The position numbers and the translations under genes were made by a program. Below are positions 49,147-59,360 of a stretch of 64,000 nt of DNA, piece after piece; within the stretch, counting starts at the first letter, position 1; each line of letters begins with the position of its first letter. The stretch lies in assembly GCF_000426845.1 (NCBI RefSeq), contig NZ_AUGD01000011.1:62001-126000 (forward strand). The letters run 5' to 3'. The notes beneath the pieces were generated by a model. That model had not been told where the DNA came from and did no database searches. It saw only the letters and a list, made by a program, of their open reading frames with translations. This stretch comes from Bradyrhizobium sp. in8p8. GTDB taxonomy: Bacteria; Pseudomonadota; Alphaproteobacteria; Rhizobiales; Xanthobacteraceae.

Positions 49147-51243
49147 ATGGATTCCAAGATCATGACCGCGCTCGGGGATCGCGTGCTGGAGCTGGGACCC
49201 CAGCCTGCTGCGGAAAGTCCGTACAAGCACTTCAAGCTGACGCGCGATGCCGACGGCGTCGCCTGGCTGCTGTTTGATCGCGCCGATGCAAGCGCCAACA
49301 CGCTCTCCTCAGAGGTGATGGAGGAATTCGACGCCGTGCTCGCCGCGATCGAGAACGAGCGTCCCGCGGGCCTGGTGATCCGATCGGCAAAGCCGTCCGG
49401 GTTCATCGCGGGCGCGGACGTCAACGAATTCCGCGGTGTGTCCGACCCCGGTGTGGTGGAGACGCGCATCCGCGCCGCGCACGCCGTGGTCGACCATCTG
49501 GAGGCCTTGAGGCTACCGACGGTCGCGGTCATCCACGGCTTCTGCCTCGGCGGCGGGCTCGAGGTTGCGCTGGCCTGTCAGGCGCGCATCGCCATCGACG
49601 GCGCGCGGTTCGGCTTCCCGGAGGTGATGCTCGGCCTGCATCCCGGTCTCGGCGGCACCGCGCGCTTTACAACGCTCGTCAATTCCACGCAGTCGATGTC
49701 TCTGATGTTGACCGGCCGCACCATCGATGCGCGACGGGCCAAATCGCTCGGCCTCGTGGATGCCGTGACCCAGGAGCGCCACGTCCGCGGCGCGGTGAAG
49801 GATGCGCTGTTCGGACGCCTGGAGCGGGCAAAGCCAGGTCTGTTCACGCGCGCCGCCAATCTCGGGCTGGTCCGCGGCCTGCTGGCCAAGCGCATGCGGG
49901 CGGAGGCCGCGAAGGCTGCCTCCCGCGAGCATTACCCCGCCCCTTATGCGCTGATCGATCTCTGGGAGGCTCATGGCGGCAGCAAGGCCGCCATGCTGAA
50001 GGCGGAGCAGGCGTCCTTCGCCAAGCTGATGGTGACGCCGACCGCGCAGAATTTGATCCGCGTCTTCTTCCTCCGTGAGCAAATGAAGAGGGCCGCCGGC
50101 GGCGGCAATGCCATCAAGCATGTCCATGTCATCGGTGCCGGCGCCATGGGCGGCGACATCGCAGCCTGGTGTGCGGGGCAGGGGCTGCGGGTCTCCCTCG
50201 CCGACATGAAGGCGGAGCCGATCGCGGGCGCCGTGAAGCGGGCCGCCGAGCTCTATGGCAAGATCATCCGCAAGCGCACGGACGTGCGCGACGCGCTCGA
50301 TCGTCTCATCCCCGACATGGACGGGGAGGGCGTGCGGAATGCCGATCTCATCATCGAGGCGGTGCCGGAAAGGCTGGAGCTGAAGCAAAAGGTCTATGCC
50401 ACGCTCGAGCCCCGGATGAAGCCTGACGCGATCCTCGCCACCAACACGTCCAGCATACCGTTGCAGGATCTGCGTATGACGCTGGCGCGGCCGGAGCGGC
50501 TGGTCGGATTGCACTTCTTCAATCCGGTGTCGCGGCTGCAACTGGTCGAAGTCGTCAGCCATGACGGCAACGATCCGCAAATTCTGAAGCAGGCGCTCGC
50601 CTTCGTCGGTGCGATCGACCGCCTGCCGCTCGCCGTGAAGAGCTCGCCGGGCTTCCTCGTCAACCGCGCGCTGACGCCTTACATGCTGGAAGCGATGGTG
50701 ATGCTGGACGAGAAGGTCGACCAGCGGCTGATCGACGCCGCGGCCGAGCAGTTCGGCATGCCGATGGGGCCGATCGAGCTCGCCGATCAGGTCGGTCTCG
50801 ACATCTGCCTCGACGTCGGCGACATGCTGCGCACCAAGTTCGGCGATCTCCTCCCGCCGACCCCGGCCTGGCTGCGCGAGAAGGTCGCCAAGGGCGAGCT
50901 TGGCCGCAAGACCGGCAAGGGCTTCTACACCTGGAAGGATGGAAAGGCGGAGAAGGCGCCGCTCGCAGAGACCGGTCCGCGAGTCACGGACCAGATGATC
51001 GATCGCCTGGTGCTGCCGATGTCCAACGTCTGCGTCGCAGCGCTTCGTGAAGGCATCGTGGACGATGCCGACGCGGTCGACGGCGCCATGATCTTCGGCA
51101 CTGGCTATGCGCCGTTCCGCGGCGGCCCGCTGAACTATGCGCGCACGCGCGGCGCGGAAAATGTCCTGTCTACCCTGCGCGCGCTGGCCGAACGATTCGG
51201 CGAGCGCTTCGCGCCCGATCCTGGCTGGGACAGCTTCAAGTGA
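49147..51243 (+). CDS. fadJ: Bifunctional enoyl-CoA hydratase / 3-hydroxyacyl-CoA dehydrogenase
   Basis: A 698-residue two-enzyme protein for the middle steps of beta-oxidation. The N-terminal crotonase domain has the oxyanion-hole segment SGFIAGADVNEF and HGFCLGGGLEVALACQARIA with the catalytic Glu region FPEVMLGLHPGLGGTARF. The dehydrogenase part has the NAD loop VIGAGAMGGDIAAWCA (about 329-344), LEPRMKPDAILATNTSSIPL, and GLHFFNPVSRLQLVEVV with its catalytic His. It is 1 bp after the thiolase gene. FadB and FadJ types cannot be separated from sequence alone. Confidence 0.92.
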   Translation: MDSKIMTALGDRVLELGPQPAAESPYKHFKLTRDADGVAWLLFDRADASANTLSSEVMEEFDAVLAAIENERPAGLVIRSAKPSGFIAGADVNEFRGVSDPGVVETRIRAAHAVVDHLEALRLPTVAVIHGFCLGGGLEVALACQARIAIDGARFGFPEVMLGLHPGLGGTARFTTLVNSTQSMSLMLTGRTIDARRAKSLGLVDAVTQERHVRGAVKDALFGRLERAKPGLFTRAANLGLVRGLLAKRMRAEAAKAASREHYPAPYALIDLWEAHGGSKAAMLKAEQASFAKLMVTPTAQNLIRVFFLREQMKRAAGGGNAIKHVHVIGAGAMGGDIAAWCAGQGLRVSLADMKAEPIAGAVKRAAELYGKIIRKRTDVRDALDRLIPDMDGEGVRNADLIIEAVPERLELKQKVYATLEPRMKPDAILATNTSSIPLQDLRMTLARPERLVGLHFFNPVSRLQLVEVVSHDGNDPQILKQALAFVGAIDRLPLAVKSSPGFLVNRALTPYMLEAMVMLDEKVDQRLIDAAAEQFGMPMGPIELADQVGLDICLDVGDMLRTKFGDLLPPTPAWLREKVAKGELGRKTGKGFYTWKDGKAEKAPLAETGPRVTDQMIDRLVLPMSNVCVAALREGIVDDADAVDGAMIFGTGYAPFRGGPLNYARTRGAENVLSTLRALAERFGERFAPDPGWDSFK

Positions 51244-51250
51244 GAGAGAC

Positions 51251-51661
51251 ATGAGCGAGCACGCTACGACCGGGCCGAGCGGCGACCTCTGCATCCGCAC
51301 GCTGGCGATGCCGGCCGACACCAACGCCAACGGCGATATCTTCGGCGGCTGGCTGTTGAGCCAGATGGACGTCGGAGGCGGCGTGTTCGCCTCGAAGGCC
51401 GCGCGGTCGCGCACCGTGACCGTCGCGATCGAGGCGATGAATTTCCGCAAGGCGGTCTATGTCGGCGATCTCGTCTCGGTCTATGCCAATCTCGTGCGTG
51501 TCGGGCGCACTTCGCTGACCGTGCATCTCGAGGCATGGGCGTTGCGTCGCAAGGAGCTTCATCCGTTCCTCGTCACCGACGGAAATTTCACTTACGTCTC
51601 CATCGACGATCACGGTCGCCCGCAGGCGATCCAGCGCAACGGTCCGCCGATCGCGACGTAA
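51251..51661 (+). CDS. Acyl-CoA thioesterase, YciA type
   Basis: A 136-residue hotdog-fold thioesterase: LAMPADTNANGDIFGGWLLSQMDVGGGVFASKAARSRTVTVAIEAMNF contains the catalytic Asp of the YciA/BACH group, and YVGDLVSVYANLVRVGRTSLTVHLEAW follows. These enzymes hydrolyse fatty acyl-CoA and relieve CoA sequestration. GAGAGAC precedes the ATG at 51251, 7 bp after the fadJ stop, so it is the fourth gene of the beta-oxidation operon. Confidence 0.9.
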   Translation: MSEHATTGPSGDLCIRTLAMPADTNANGDIFGGWLLSQMDVGGGVFASKAARSRTVTVAIEAMNFRKAVYVGDLVSVYANLVRVGRTSLTVHLEAWALRRKELHPFLVTDGNFTYVSIDDHGRPQAIQRNGPPIAT

Positions 51662-51828
51662 TCGCGCGCGACGCTCTGCCTCATCCCGCGACATGGCAGG
51701 CGCAACGGAACGCGGCGCCGGTGAGATCGGCCCGTCGCGGCTTCGCCAAGAACCAGTCATAAAACGGATGAGGTCCCGGCGTACTCAATTGCCTGTCGAT
51801 TCGGGGTGGAAACGGCCTCCAATGCCTG

Positions 51829-51853
51829 GGAACCTTCGGGCAGGATTGCCGTT
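51829..51853 (+). promoter_or_regulatory. EcfG-type general stress promoter
   Basis: GGAAC (51829-51833), 16 bp, CGTT (51850-51853), an exact EcfG consensus match 28 bp before the ATG at 51882. Confidence 0.7.
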
Positions 51854-51881
51854 ATTTGCCCGCACTGAGGAATCACGGACC

Positions 51882-52073
51882 ATGCCGGACAGCTACATCA
51901 TCGAAGTCAATTCGCAGACCGCAGGTATCGTCGTTCGCTCTCAAGGGGGCTACTGCTTCTTCGCCTCGTCCCACCGTTTCAACCGCCTCGAGGGCCAGCT
52001 CTTCCGTAACGCCCGCGAGGCCGAGCGGGCCGCGCGCAAGTTGGTGAACGGTGACGTGAAGGAGGCGGCGTAA
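51882..52073 (+). CDS. Small protein of unknown function, stress-linked
   Basis: This 63-residue protein reads as one small alpha/beta unit: DSYIIEVNSQTAGIVVRSQGGYCFFASS, then an Arg/Glu helix LEGQLFRNAREAERAARKLV. It has no signal or membrane segment. I do not recognise a named family. It stands in a 520-bp space between the thioesterase gene and the convergent SnoaL gene, and has its own EcfG-type promoter, so it is likely a member of the general stress regulon. Confidence 0.7.
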   Translation: MPDSYIIEVNSQTAGIVVRSQGGYCFFASSHRFNRLEGQLFRNAREAERAARKLVNGDVKEAA

Positions 52074-52080
52074 CCGTCGC

Positions 52081-52175
52081 CGTCATTCCGGCGCGAAGCG
52101 CGATCCGGAATCCATCTTGCCTTGCAAAATGTTGATCAAAAGATTCCGGGCTCGCACCTGTCATCCGCGTCCCGG
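52081..52175. repeat. Intergenic palindromic element, type A (decayed)
   Basis: It begins CGTCATTCCGG and contains GATCCGGAATCCA and AGATTCCGGGCTCGCACCTGT, ending near CCCGGAAGTG. The terminal repeats are partly lost compared with the copy at 45295. Confidence 0.5.
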
Positions 52176-52184
52176 AAGTGCTGA

Positions 52185-52637
52185 TCACAGCTTTGTCGCG
52201 GCGCGCGACAGCAGCTTCCACTCGTCGCCCTGCTTCTGCCAGTTCATCAGGATGTGAAGGTTGGTCGACACTTTTTTCCCATCGGCCGCCATCTCCTGCT
52301 CACCCAGCCAGTGGAAGCGCACGATCGCGGCTGGTCCGACCACCTTGATGGTCGGCTCCTTGTATTCGATCGACAGGAACTTGGACTTGCCGTCGGTCGC
52401 GTTAGTGATGAAGGTCGCCTTGTCCTCGACCTTGCCGCTGGAATGGCTGTAGCTCAGCTCGTCCGCGCAGAGCGCGCCGAGCGCCTTCGGGTCCGCCGCG
52501 ATCTGGGCAAGGCGGAAGGCCTCGACCTTCCTTGCCACGGCTTCCTCGTCCGCCGACGCAGCGCGTGCTGGCGTGGCGAACGCAAGCGCAGAGACGGCGA
52601 GAGTGGAGAGCGCCAGATCACGTCTGTTGATCGTCAT
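52185..52637 (-). CDS. Exported NTF2-like (SnoaL-like) protein
   Basis: A 150-residue precursor with a twin-arginine signal (TINRRDLALSTLAVSALAFATPARAAS), followed by an NTF2-like DUF4440-type domain: VARKVEAFRLAQIAADPKALGALCADELSYSHSSGKV, KFLSIEYKEPTIKVVGPAAIVRFHW and HILMNWQKQGDEWKLLSRAATKL. It should act in the periplasm; the ligand or reaction is unknown. GAGGAAACG precedes the ATG at 52637. It is divergent from the HAD phosphatase gene. Confidence 0.85.
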   Translation of the reverse strand: MTINRRDLALSTLAVSALAFATPARAASADEEAVARKVEAFRLAQIAADPKALGALCADELSYSHSSGKVEDKATFITNATDGKSKFLSIEYKEPTIKVVGPAAIVRFHWLGEQEMAADGKKVSTNLHILMNWQKQGDEWKLLSRAATKL

Positions 52638-52791
52638 CGTTTCCTCCTTTTTGGTCTTGGCCGGAGTGTTGCAGTCGCCCGCGGACTTGTCGAGTGTCGC
52701 GTGAGCAGGGATGCGCATGCGTCGTTGCGCGATCGAAGCCATATTGATACGTGTTCCGCGTCGACGCGTCGCACATCGAGAAAGTACGGAA

Positions 52792-53478
52792 ATGATCGAG
52801 GCCAGCCACGATGCGAGGGGGAGGGCGTTGCTGTTCGACATCGACGGCACGCTCGCCGACACCGATCCGTTGCACTTGAAGGCTTTCAACCAGGTGCTCG
52901 GTCCTCATGGCCATGTCTTCGATCACGCGCGCTTCTCCAGAGAGCTGCAGGGCTTCGCCAATGTCGCCATCGGCGAGCGTTTCTTGCCGCATGAAGCGCC
53001 GGAACGGCGCGCCCTGATCCTCGATGAGAAGGAAGAGGTCTTCCGAACGCTGGTGGCCGGGCAGATTGCACCGCTGCCAGGTCTGATGGCGCTGCTCGAT
53101 CGTGCCGACAGCGCCGGCATTCCCATGGTGGCCGTGACCAACGCGCCGCGTCTCAATGCCGAGCTGCTGCTCGCCGGCCTCGGCATCACGCATCGCTTCA
53201 AGGCCATCGTGATCGGCGCCGAGCTGCCGCACGGCAAGCCGCATCCGCTGCCCTATCAGGAAGGGTTGCGTTTCGTCGGCGCGAGGCCGGAAACCTCGAT
53301 CGCATTCGAGGATTCCCGCACCGGCGTGCAGTCCGCTGCGGCAGCTGGCATCCCGACCATCGGCATCCGCACCAGCCTCAGCCATGCTGACCTGATTGCA
53401 GCAGGCGCCGTCACCTCCGCCGGCGCCTTCGACGATCCGGCGCTGCTCACGCGTCTTGCCGACGCCATGGCCTGGTGA
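52792..53478 (+). CDS. HAD-superfamily hydrolase (phosphatase, subfamily IA)
   Basis: A 228-residue phosphohydrolase with all HAD motifs: LLFDIDGTLADTDPLH (I, nucleophile Asp), VAVTNAPR (II), AELPHGKPHPLPYQEGL (III, Lys) and IAFEDSRTGVQSA (IV, acidic pair). The alpha-helical C1 cap is of the phosphoglycolate/beta-phosphoglucomutase type, so it may dephosphorylate a sugar phosphate; the precise substrate cannot be told. It is 92 bp upstream of glpR on the same strand, so glycerol-3-phosphate or a related phosphate is a reasonable guess, no more. Confidence 0.87.
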   Translation: MIEASHDARGRALLFDIDGTLADTDPLHLKAFNQVLGPHGHVFDHARFSRELQGFANVAIGERFLPHEAPERRALILDEKEEVFRTLVAGQIAPLPGLMALLDRADSAGIPMVAVTNAPRLNAELLLAGLGITHRFKAIVIGAELPHGKPHPLPYQEGLRFVGARPETSIAFEDSRTGVQSAAAAGIPTIGIRTSLSHADLIAAGAVTSAGAFDDPALLTRLADAMAW

Positions 53479-53570
53479 GCACCCATCATCCGTTAACCGT
53501 GATCGACGCGCGCATTGACCGAAGGCGCGAACCGCCGCACCATGCATCATTCTGATTTGAGGCCGTTGCC

Positions 53571-54419
53571 GTGACCGGACTGACCCATCGCCAAGCCGAA
53601 ATCCTCAACATTGCGCGCGCCTCCGGCCGCGTCATGGTCGAGGAGCTCGCGCGTCGCTTCGAAGTCTCGGCGCAGACCATCCGCAAGGATCTCAATGACC
53701 TCTGCGAACGGAGGTCGCTGACCCGCATCCACGGCGGCGCCATCATCGCCTCGGGCGTGGAAAACCTCGCCTATGAGGCGCGCCGCTTCGTCGCCGCCGA
53801 CGAGAAGAAGGCGATCGGCGCGGCGGCCGCTTCGCTGATCCCGAACGGCTGCTCGCTGTTCATCAACATCGGCACCACGACCGAGGAGGTCGCGAGCGCG
53901 CTGACCTCGCACGAGGATCTGCTCGTCATCACCAACAATCTCAACGTCGCGATGTTGCTTTATCGCCATCCCCGCATCGAGGTGGTGGTCGCGGGCGGCA
54001 CGGTACGGCGTGCCGATGGCGCGGTGGTCGGCTCGACTGCGACGCAGCTGATCGGCCAGTTCAAGGTCGACTATGCCATCATCGGCGCGTCCGCCATCGA
54101 CGAGGAGGGCGCGCTGCTCGACTTCGACTATCGCGAGGTGCAGGTGGCGCAGGCCATCATCGCCAACGCCCGCAGCGTCATGCTGGTGGCCGATTCGACG
54201 AAACTCCGCCGCAGCGCGCCGGTGCGCATCGCCCACATCACCCAGATCCAGACCTTCGTCACCGACCAGGAACTGCCCGAGCGTCTCGCCACCATCTGCC
54301 ACAGCAAGGGCATCGAAGTGGTGGAGGCGTTGCCGAAAGGGTTGGGCGAGAATGATGAGCCCCAGGCCGATGCGCAGGACGCCGCGCCTGAGGCAGCGCC
54401 GGTGGTGCGGCTGCGATAG
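53571..54419 (+). CDS. glpR: DeoR-family repressor of glycerol genes
   Basis: A 282-residue DeoR-type repressor. The winged helix is RQAEILNIARASGRVMVEELARRFEVSAQTIRKDLNDLCERRSLTRIHGGA, followed by the phosphate-sensing fold (IGAAAASLIPNGCSLFINIGTTTEEVASAL, VTNNLNVAMLL, VVAGGTVRR), and SVMLVADSTKLRR. Such GlpR proteins respond to glycerol 3-phosphate. The start is GTG at 53571. It lies upstream of glpD, and the CTTTCG repeats at 54631-54668 are its most likely operator. An Asp/Glu/Pro/Ala-rich tail ends the protein. Confidence 0.88.
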   Translation: MTGLTHRQAEILNIARASGRVMVEELARRFEVSAQTIRKDLNDLCERRSLTRIHGGAIIASGVENLAYEARRFVAADEKKAIGAAAASLIPNGCSLFINIGTTTEEVASALTSHEDLLVITNNLNVAMLLYRHPRIEVVVAGGTVRRADGAVVGSTATQLIGQFKVDYAIIGASAIDEEGALLDFDYREVQVAQAIIANARSVMLVADSTKLRRSAPVRIAHITQIQTFVTDQELPERLATICHSKGIEVVEALPKGLGENDEPQADAQDAAPEAAPVVRLR

Positions 54420-54630
54420 AGGCATAGTCTGCTTCAGGCCGCAGCGCCGTCGTCCCCGCCGCCAGCATTGGGGGCAAGAGCTTCCGGCATGACCTGATCC
54501 CACGCCTGGTTCGACAGGACAGAGAACGCGGGGCCCGGACGCCCCCGGCGTGGCGAGTTCGGCTGGCCCGCTGGCTTCCAAGCGCCCGCGCGCTGCCTTC
54601 GCTTTCGCCCCTTCGCCCCAGGAAATACCA

Positions 54631-54699
54631 CTTTCATTTTCTTTCGCTTCTCTTTCGTCTTGCTTTCGTTTCTGGGTGTGATGTAATTAAAAACGAAAG
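54631..54699 (+). promoter_or_regulatory. glpD promoter with phased GlpR operator repeats
   Basis: CTTTCA (54631) and CTTTCG (54641, 54652, 54663) form direct repeats spaced 10, 11 and 11 bp, each on the same helical face, and an inverted CGAAAG follows at 54694. TTTCR-type repeats are the known recognition pattern of DeoR-family repressors such as AgaR. A -35-like TTGCTT (54660-54665) and TGTAAT (54682-54687, 16-bp spacer) overlap the last repeat, so binding would block the promoter. Confidence 0.65.
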
Positions 54700-54731
54700 T
54701 TGCCGCCCAATGAACGGGCGGTCGCCGGGGG

Positions 54732-56282
54732 ATGCGTCTGTTGGAGCGTATTTTCGATCTCGCCATCATCGGAGGCGGTGTTAACGGCTGCGGCATCGCG
54801 CGCGACGCGGTGGGCCGGGGCAACACGGTTTTCCTGTGCGAAATGAATGATCTGGCGAGCGGGACGTCGTCCTGGTCGACCAAGCTGGTGCATGGCGGCC
54901 TGCGCTACCTCGAATATTACGAGTTTCGGCTGGTTCGCGAGGCGCTGATCGAGCGCGAGGTTCTCTGGGGCATCGCGCCCCATATCATCCGCCCCCTGCG
55001 TTTCGTTTTGCCGCACCATGCCGGCCTGCGTCCGGCCTGGCTGCTGCGCCTCGGCCTCTTCCTCTATGACCACATCGGCGGCCGTCATTTGCTGCCGGCC
55101 ACGCGCTCGGTCGATCTTCGGCGCGACGAGGTCGGCAAGCCGCTGATACCCAATCGCTACGCCCGCGCGTTCGAATATTCCGACTGCTTCGTCGATGACG
55201 CCCGGCTCGTCGTGCTCAACGCGCGCGATGCCGCCGACAAGGGCGCCGAGATCCGCACGCGCACCCGCGCCACCGAGATACGCCAGTCCGACGGGTTGTG
55301 GACTGTCGGCATGGTCAACACGCTGACCGGTGAGCGCTCGCAGATCCAGGCGCGCGCGCTGGTCAATGCCGGCGGTCCCTGGGTTGAGGACGTGCTCGGC
55401 CGCGGCGCCGGCGTCAACGCCAAGGCAAAAGTCCGCCTGGTGCAGGGCTCACATATCGTCGTGAGAAAACTCTACGACCACGACCGCGCCTACATGTTCC
55501 AGAACGCCGACGGCCGCATCATTTTCGTCATCCCGTATCAGGACGACTTCACGCTGATCGGCACGACCGACCGCGACTATGACGGCGATCCGGCCAAGGT
55601 GAAGGCAACGGCCGAGGAGATCCAGTATCTCTGCGCCGCGGCGAGCGAATATCTCGCCAAGCCGGTGAGGCCGGAGGACGTGGTCTGGACCTATTCCGGC
55701 GTGCGTCCGCTCTATGACGACGGTGCCAGCGAAGCCAAGGCCGCCACGCGTGACTACGTGTTCGAGCTCGACACGCCCGGCGGCGTACCGCTGCTGTCGA
55801 TCTATGGCGGCAAGATCACGACCTATCGCAGGCTCGCCGAGGAGGCGCTGGAGCGGCTCGCGCCCTATCTCCGCAGCGCGAAAGCGAGGGAGGGCTGGAC
55901 CGGAAAATGGCCGTTGCCCGGCGGCGACATGAACGTGTCCGACATCGACGGGCTGATAGCCGAGCTCCAGCGCGGCTATCCGTTCCTCAGCCACGAGCAT
56001 GCGCGACGTCTTGCCCGCGCCTATGGCACACGGGCGATCAAGCTGCTCGGCGATGCGAAATCGGCCGCCGATCTCGGCCTGGCCTTCGGTGCGACACTGA
56101 CCGAGCGCGAGGTCCGCTACCTCATGGCCAATGAATGGGCCGTCACCGCCGAGGACGTGGTCTGGCGCCGGTCCAAGCTCGGCCTGCGACTATCTGCCGA
56201 CGAGATTGCGGCGCTCGACGACTGGATCAGGACCCACGCCGTGCAGCAAAGTCCCCTGCTGGAAGCAGGAGGACGCTCATGA
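54732..56282 (+). CDS. glpD: Glycerol-3-phosphate dehydrogenase, FAD-dependent
   Basis: A 516-residue membrane-associated flavoenzyme that oxidises glycerol 3-phosphate to dihydroxyacetone phosphate and passes electrons to quinone. The FAD loop LAIIGGGVNGCGIARDAVGRG, GTSSWSTKLVHGGLRYLEYYEFRLVREAL, and the active-site region FVIPYQDDFTLIGTTDRDYDGDP are typical, with a C-terminal cap domain (LARAYGTRAIKLLGDAKSA). GGGGG precedes the ATG. Its stop overlaps the glpS start (ATGA). Glycerol kinase, needed between uptake and this step, is not in the window. Confidence 0.95.
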   Translation: MRLLERIFDLAIIGGGVNGCGIARDAVGRGNTVFLCEMNDLASGTSSWSTKLVHGGLRYLEYYEFRLVREALIEREVLWGIAPHIIRPLRFVLPHHAGLRPAWLLRLGLFLYDHIGGRHLLPATRSVDLRRDEVGKPLIPNRYARAFEYSDCFVDDARLVVLNARDAADKGAEIRTRTRATEIRQSDGLWTVGMVNTLTGERSQIQARALVNAGGPWVEDVLGRGAGVNAKAKVRLVQGSHIVVRKLYDHDRAYMFQNADGRIIFVIPYQDDFTLIGTTDRDYDGDPAKVKATAEEIQYLCAAASEYLAKPVRPEDVVWTYSGVRPLYDDGASEAKAATRDYVFELDTPGGVPLLSIYGGKITTYRRLAEEALERLAPYLRSAKAREGWTGKWPLPGGDMNVSDIDGLIAELQRGYPFLSHEHARRLARAYGTRAIKLLGDAKSAADLGLAFGATLTEREVRYLMANEWAVTAEDVVWRRSKLGLRLSADEIAALDDWIRTHAVQQSPLLEAGGRS

Positions 56283-57358
56283 CGGTGACACTCGATCACG
56301 TGACCCGGACCGTCGAGGGTGTCCCGCATATCCGCGACGTCTCGCTGACGCTCGAGAGCGGAACCCTCAACGTGCTGCTCGGCCCGACATTGTCGGGCAA
56401 GACCTCGATCATGCGGCTGCTCGCAGGCCTCGACAAGCCGACCACGGGCAAGGTGGTGGTCAACGGCAAGGACGTCACCGGTGCGGACGTGCGCCAGCGT
56501 TCGGTCGCCATGGTCTATCAGCAGTTCATCAACTACCCCTCGCTGACGGTCTACGAGAACATCGCCTCGCCCCTGCGCGTGCAGCGCAAGCCGCGCGACG
56601 AGATCGAGGCGCGCGTCGCCGAGGCGGCCAAGCTGCTGCGGCTCGAACCGTTCCTGAGGCGCACGCCGCTCCAGCTTTCCGGCGGCCAGCAGCAGCGCAC
56701 CGCGATCGCGCGTGCGCTGGTCAAGGGCGCCGACCTCGTGCTGCTCGACGAGCCGCTCGCCAATCTCGACTACAAGCTGCGCGAAGAGCTGCGCGCCGAA
56801 TTGCCGCGCATCTTCGAGGCCTCCGGCGCGATCTTCGTCTATGCCACCACCGAGCCGACCGAAGCACTTCTGCTCGGCGGCAACACGGTCTGCATGTGGG
56901 AGGGCCAGGCGCTGCAGATCGGCGAGACGACAAACGTGTACCGCCGTCCACAGACCTTGCGCGTCGCGCAGGTGTTCTCCGATCCGCCGCTCAACCTCGT
57001 CGGCATCGAGAAGAAGAACGGGCAGGTCGCCTATGCAGGCGGCACGGCTTCATCGCCGGCCTCAGGTCTTTACGCGGGCCTCGCCGACGGCGCCTATCGC
57101 GTGGGCTTCCGCGCCCACCAGCTCGGGCTCGCCAATGGCCAGACCGACCGCCACGCCTTCCACGCCACGGTGACGGTGACCGAGATCACCGGTTCGGAGA
57201 GCTTCGTGCACTTGACCCGCGACGGATCGAACTGGGTGGCGGTGCTGCACGGCGTGCACGAGTTCGAGCCCGGCCAGACGCTCGATGCCGTGCTCGATCC
57301 CAATGATGTTTTTGTCTTCGATGCGGCCGACCGTCTGGTCGCCGCTCCAGGCTCGTAA
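56279..57358 (+). CDS. glpS: Glycerol ABC transporter ATPase 1
   Basis: A 359-residue ABC ATPase of the rhizobial glycerol importer GlpSTPQV. Walker A is GPTLSGKT (35-42), Q-loop VYQQF, signature LSGGQ (133-137) and Walker B LVLLDEP with Glu158. The H-loop, normally YVTHDQ, reads YATTEP, so the switch histidine is Thr191. A C-terminal regulatory (TOBE-like) region follows from about 230. The gene overlaps glpD by 4 bp and is 14 bp before glpT. It should pair with GlpT, whose signature is degenerate (see findings). Confidence 0.93.
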   Translation: MTVTLDHVTRTVEGVPHIRDVSLTLESGTLNVLLGPTLSGKTSIMRLLAGLDKPTTGKVVVNGKDVTGADVRQRSVAMVYQQFINYPSLTVYENIASPLRVQRKPRDEIEARVAEAAKLLRLEPFLRRTPLQLSGGQQQRTAIARALVKGADLVLLDEPLANLDYKLREELRAELPRIFEASGAIFVYATTEPTEALLLGGNTVCMWEGQALQIGETTNVYRRPQTLRVAQVFSDPPLNLVGIEKKNGQVAYAGGTASSPASGLYAGLADGAYRVGFRAHQLGLANGQTDRHAFHATVTVTEITGSESFVHLTRDGSNWVAVLHGVHEFEPGQTLDAVLDPNDVFVFDAADRLVAAPGS

Positions 57359-57372
57359 GGGGAAGGTGCGCC

Positions 57373-59359
<1,987 letters not shown>

Positions 59360-59360
<1 letters not shown>

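Noticed and set aside
49513..51450. 645-residue minus-strand frame across fadJ and the thioesterase gene
   Set aside because: Shadow of the coding frame; no start signal and no recognisable domain.
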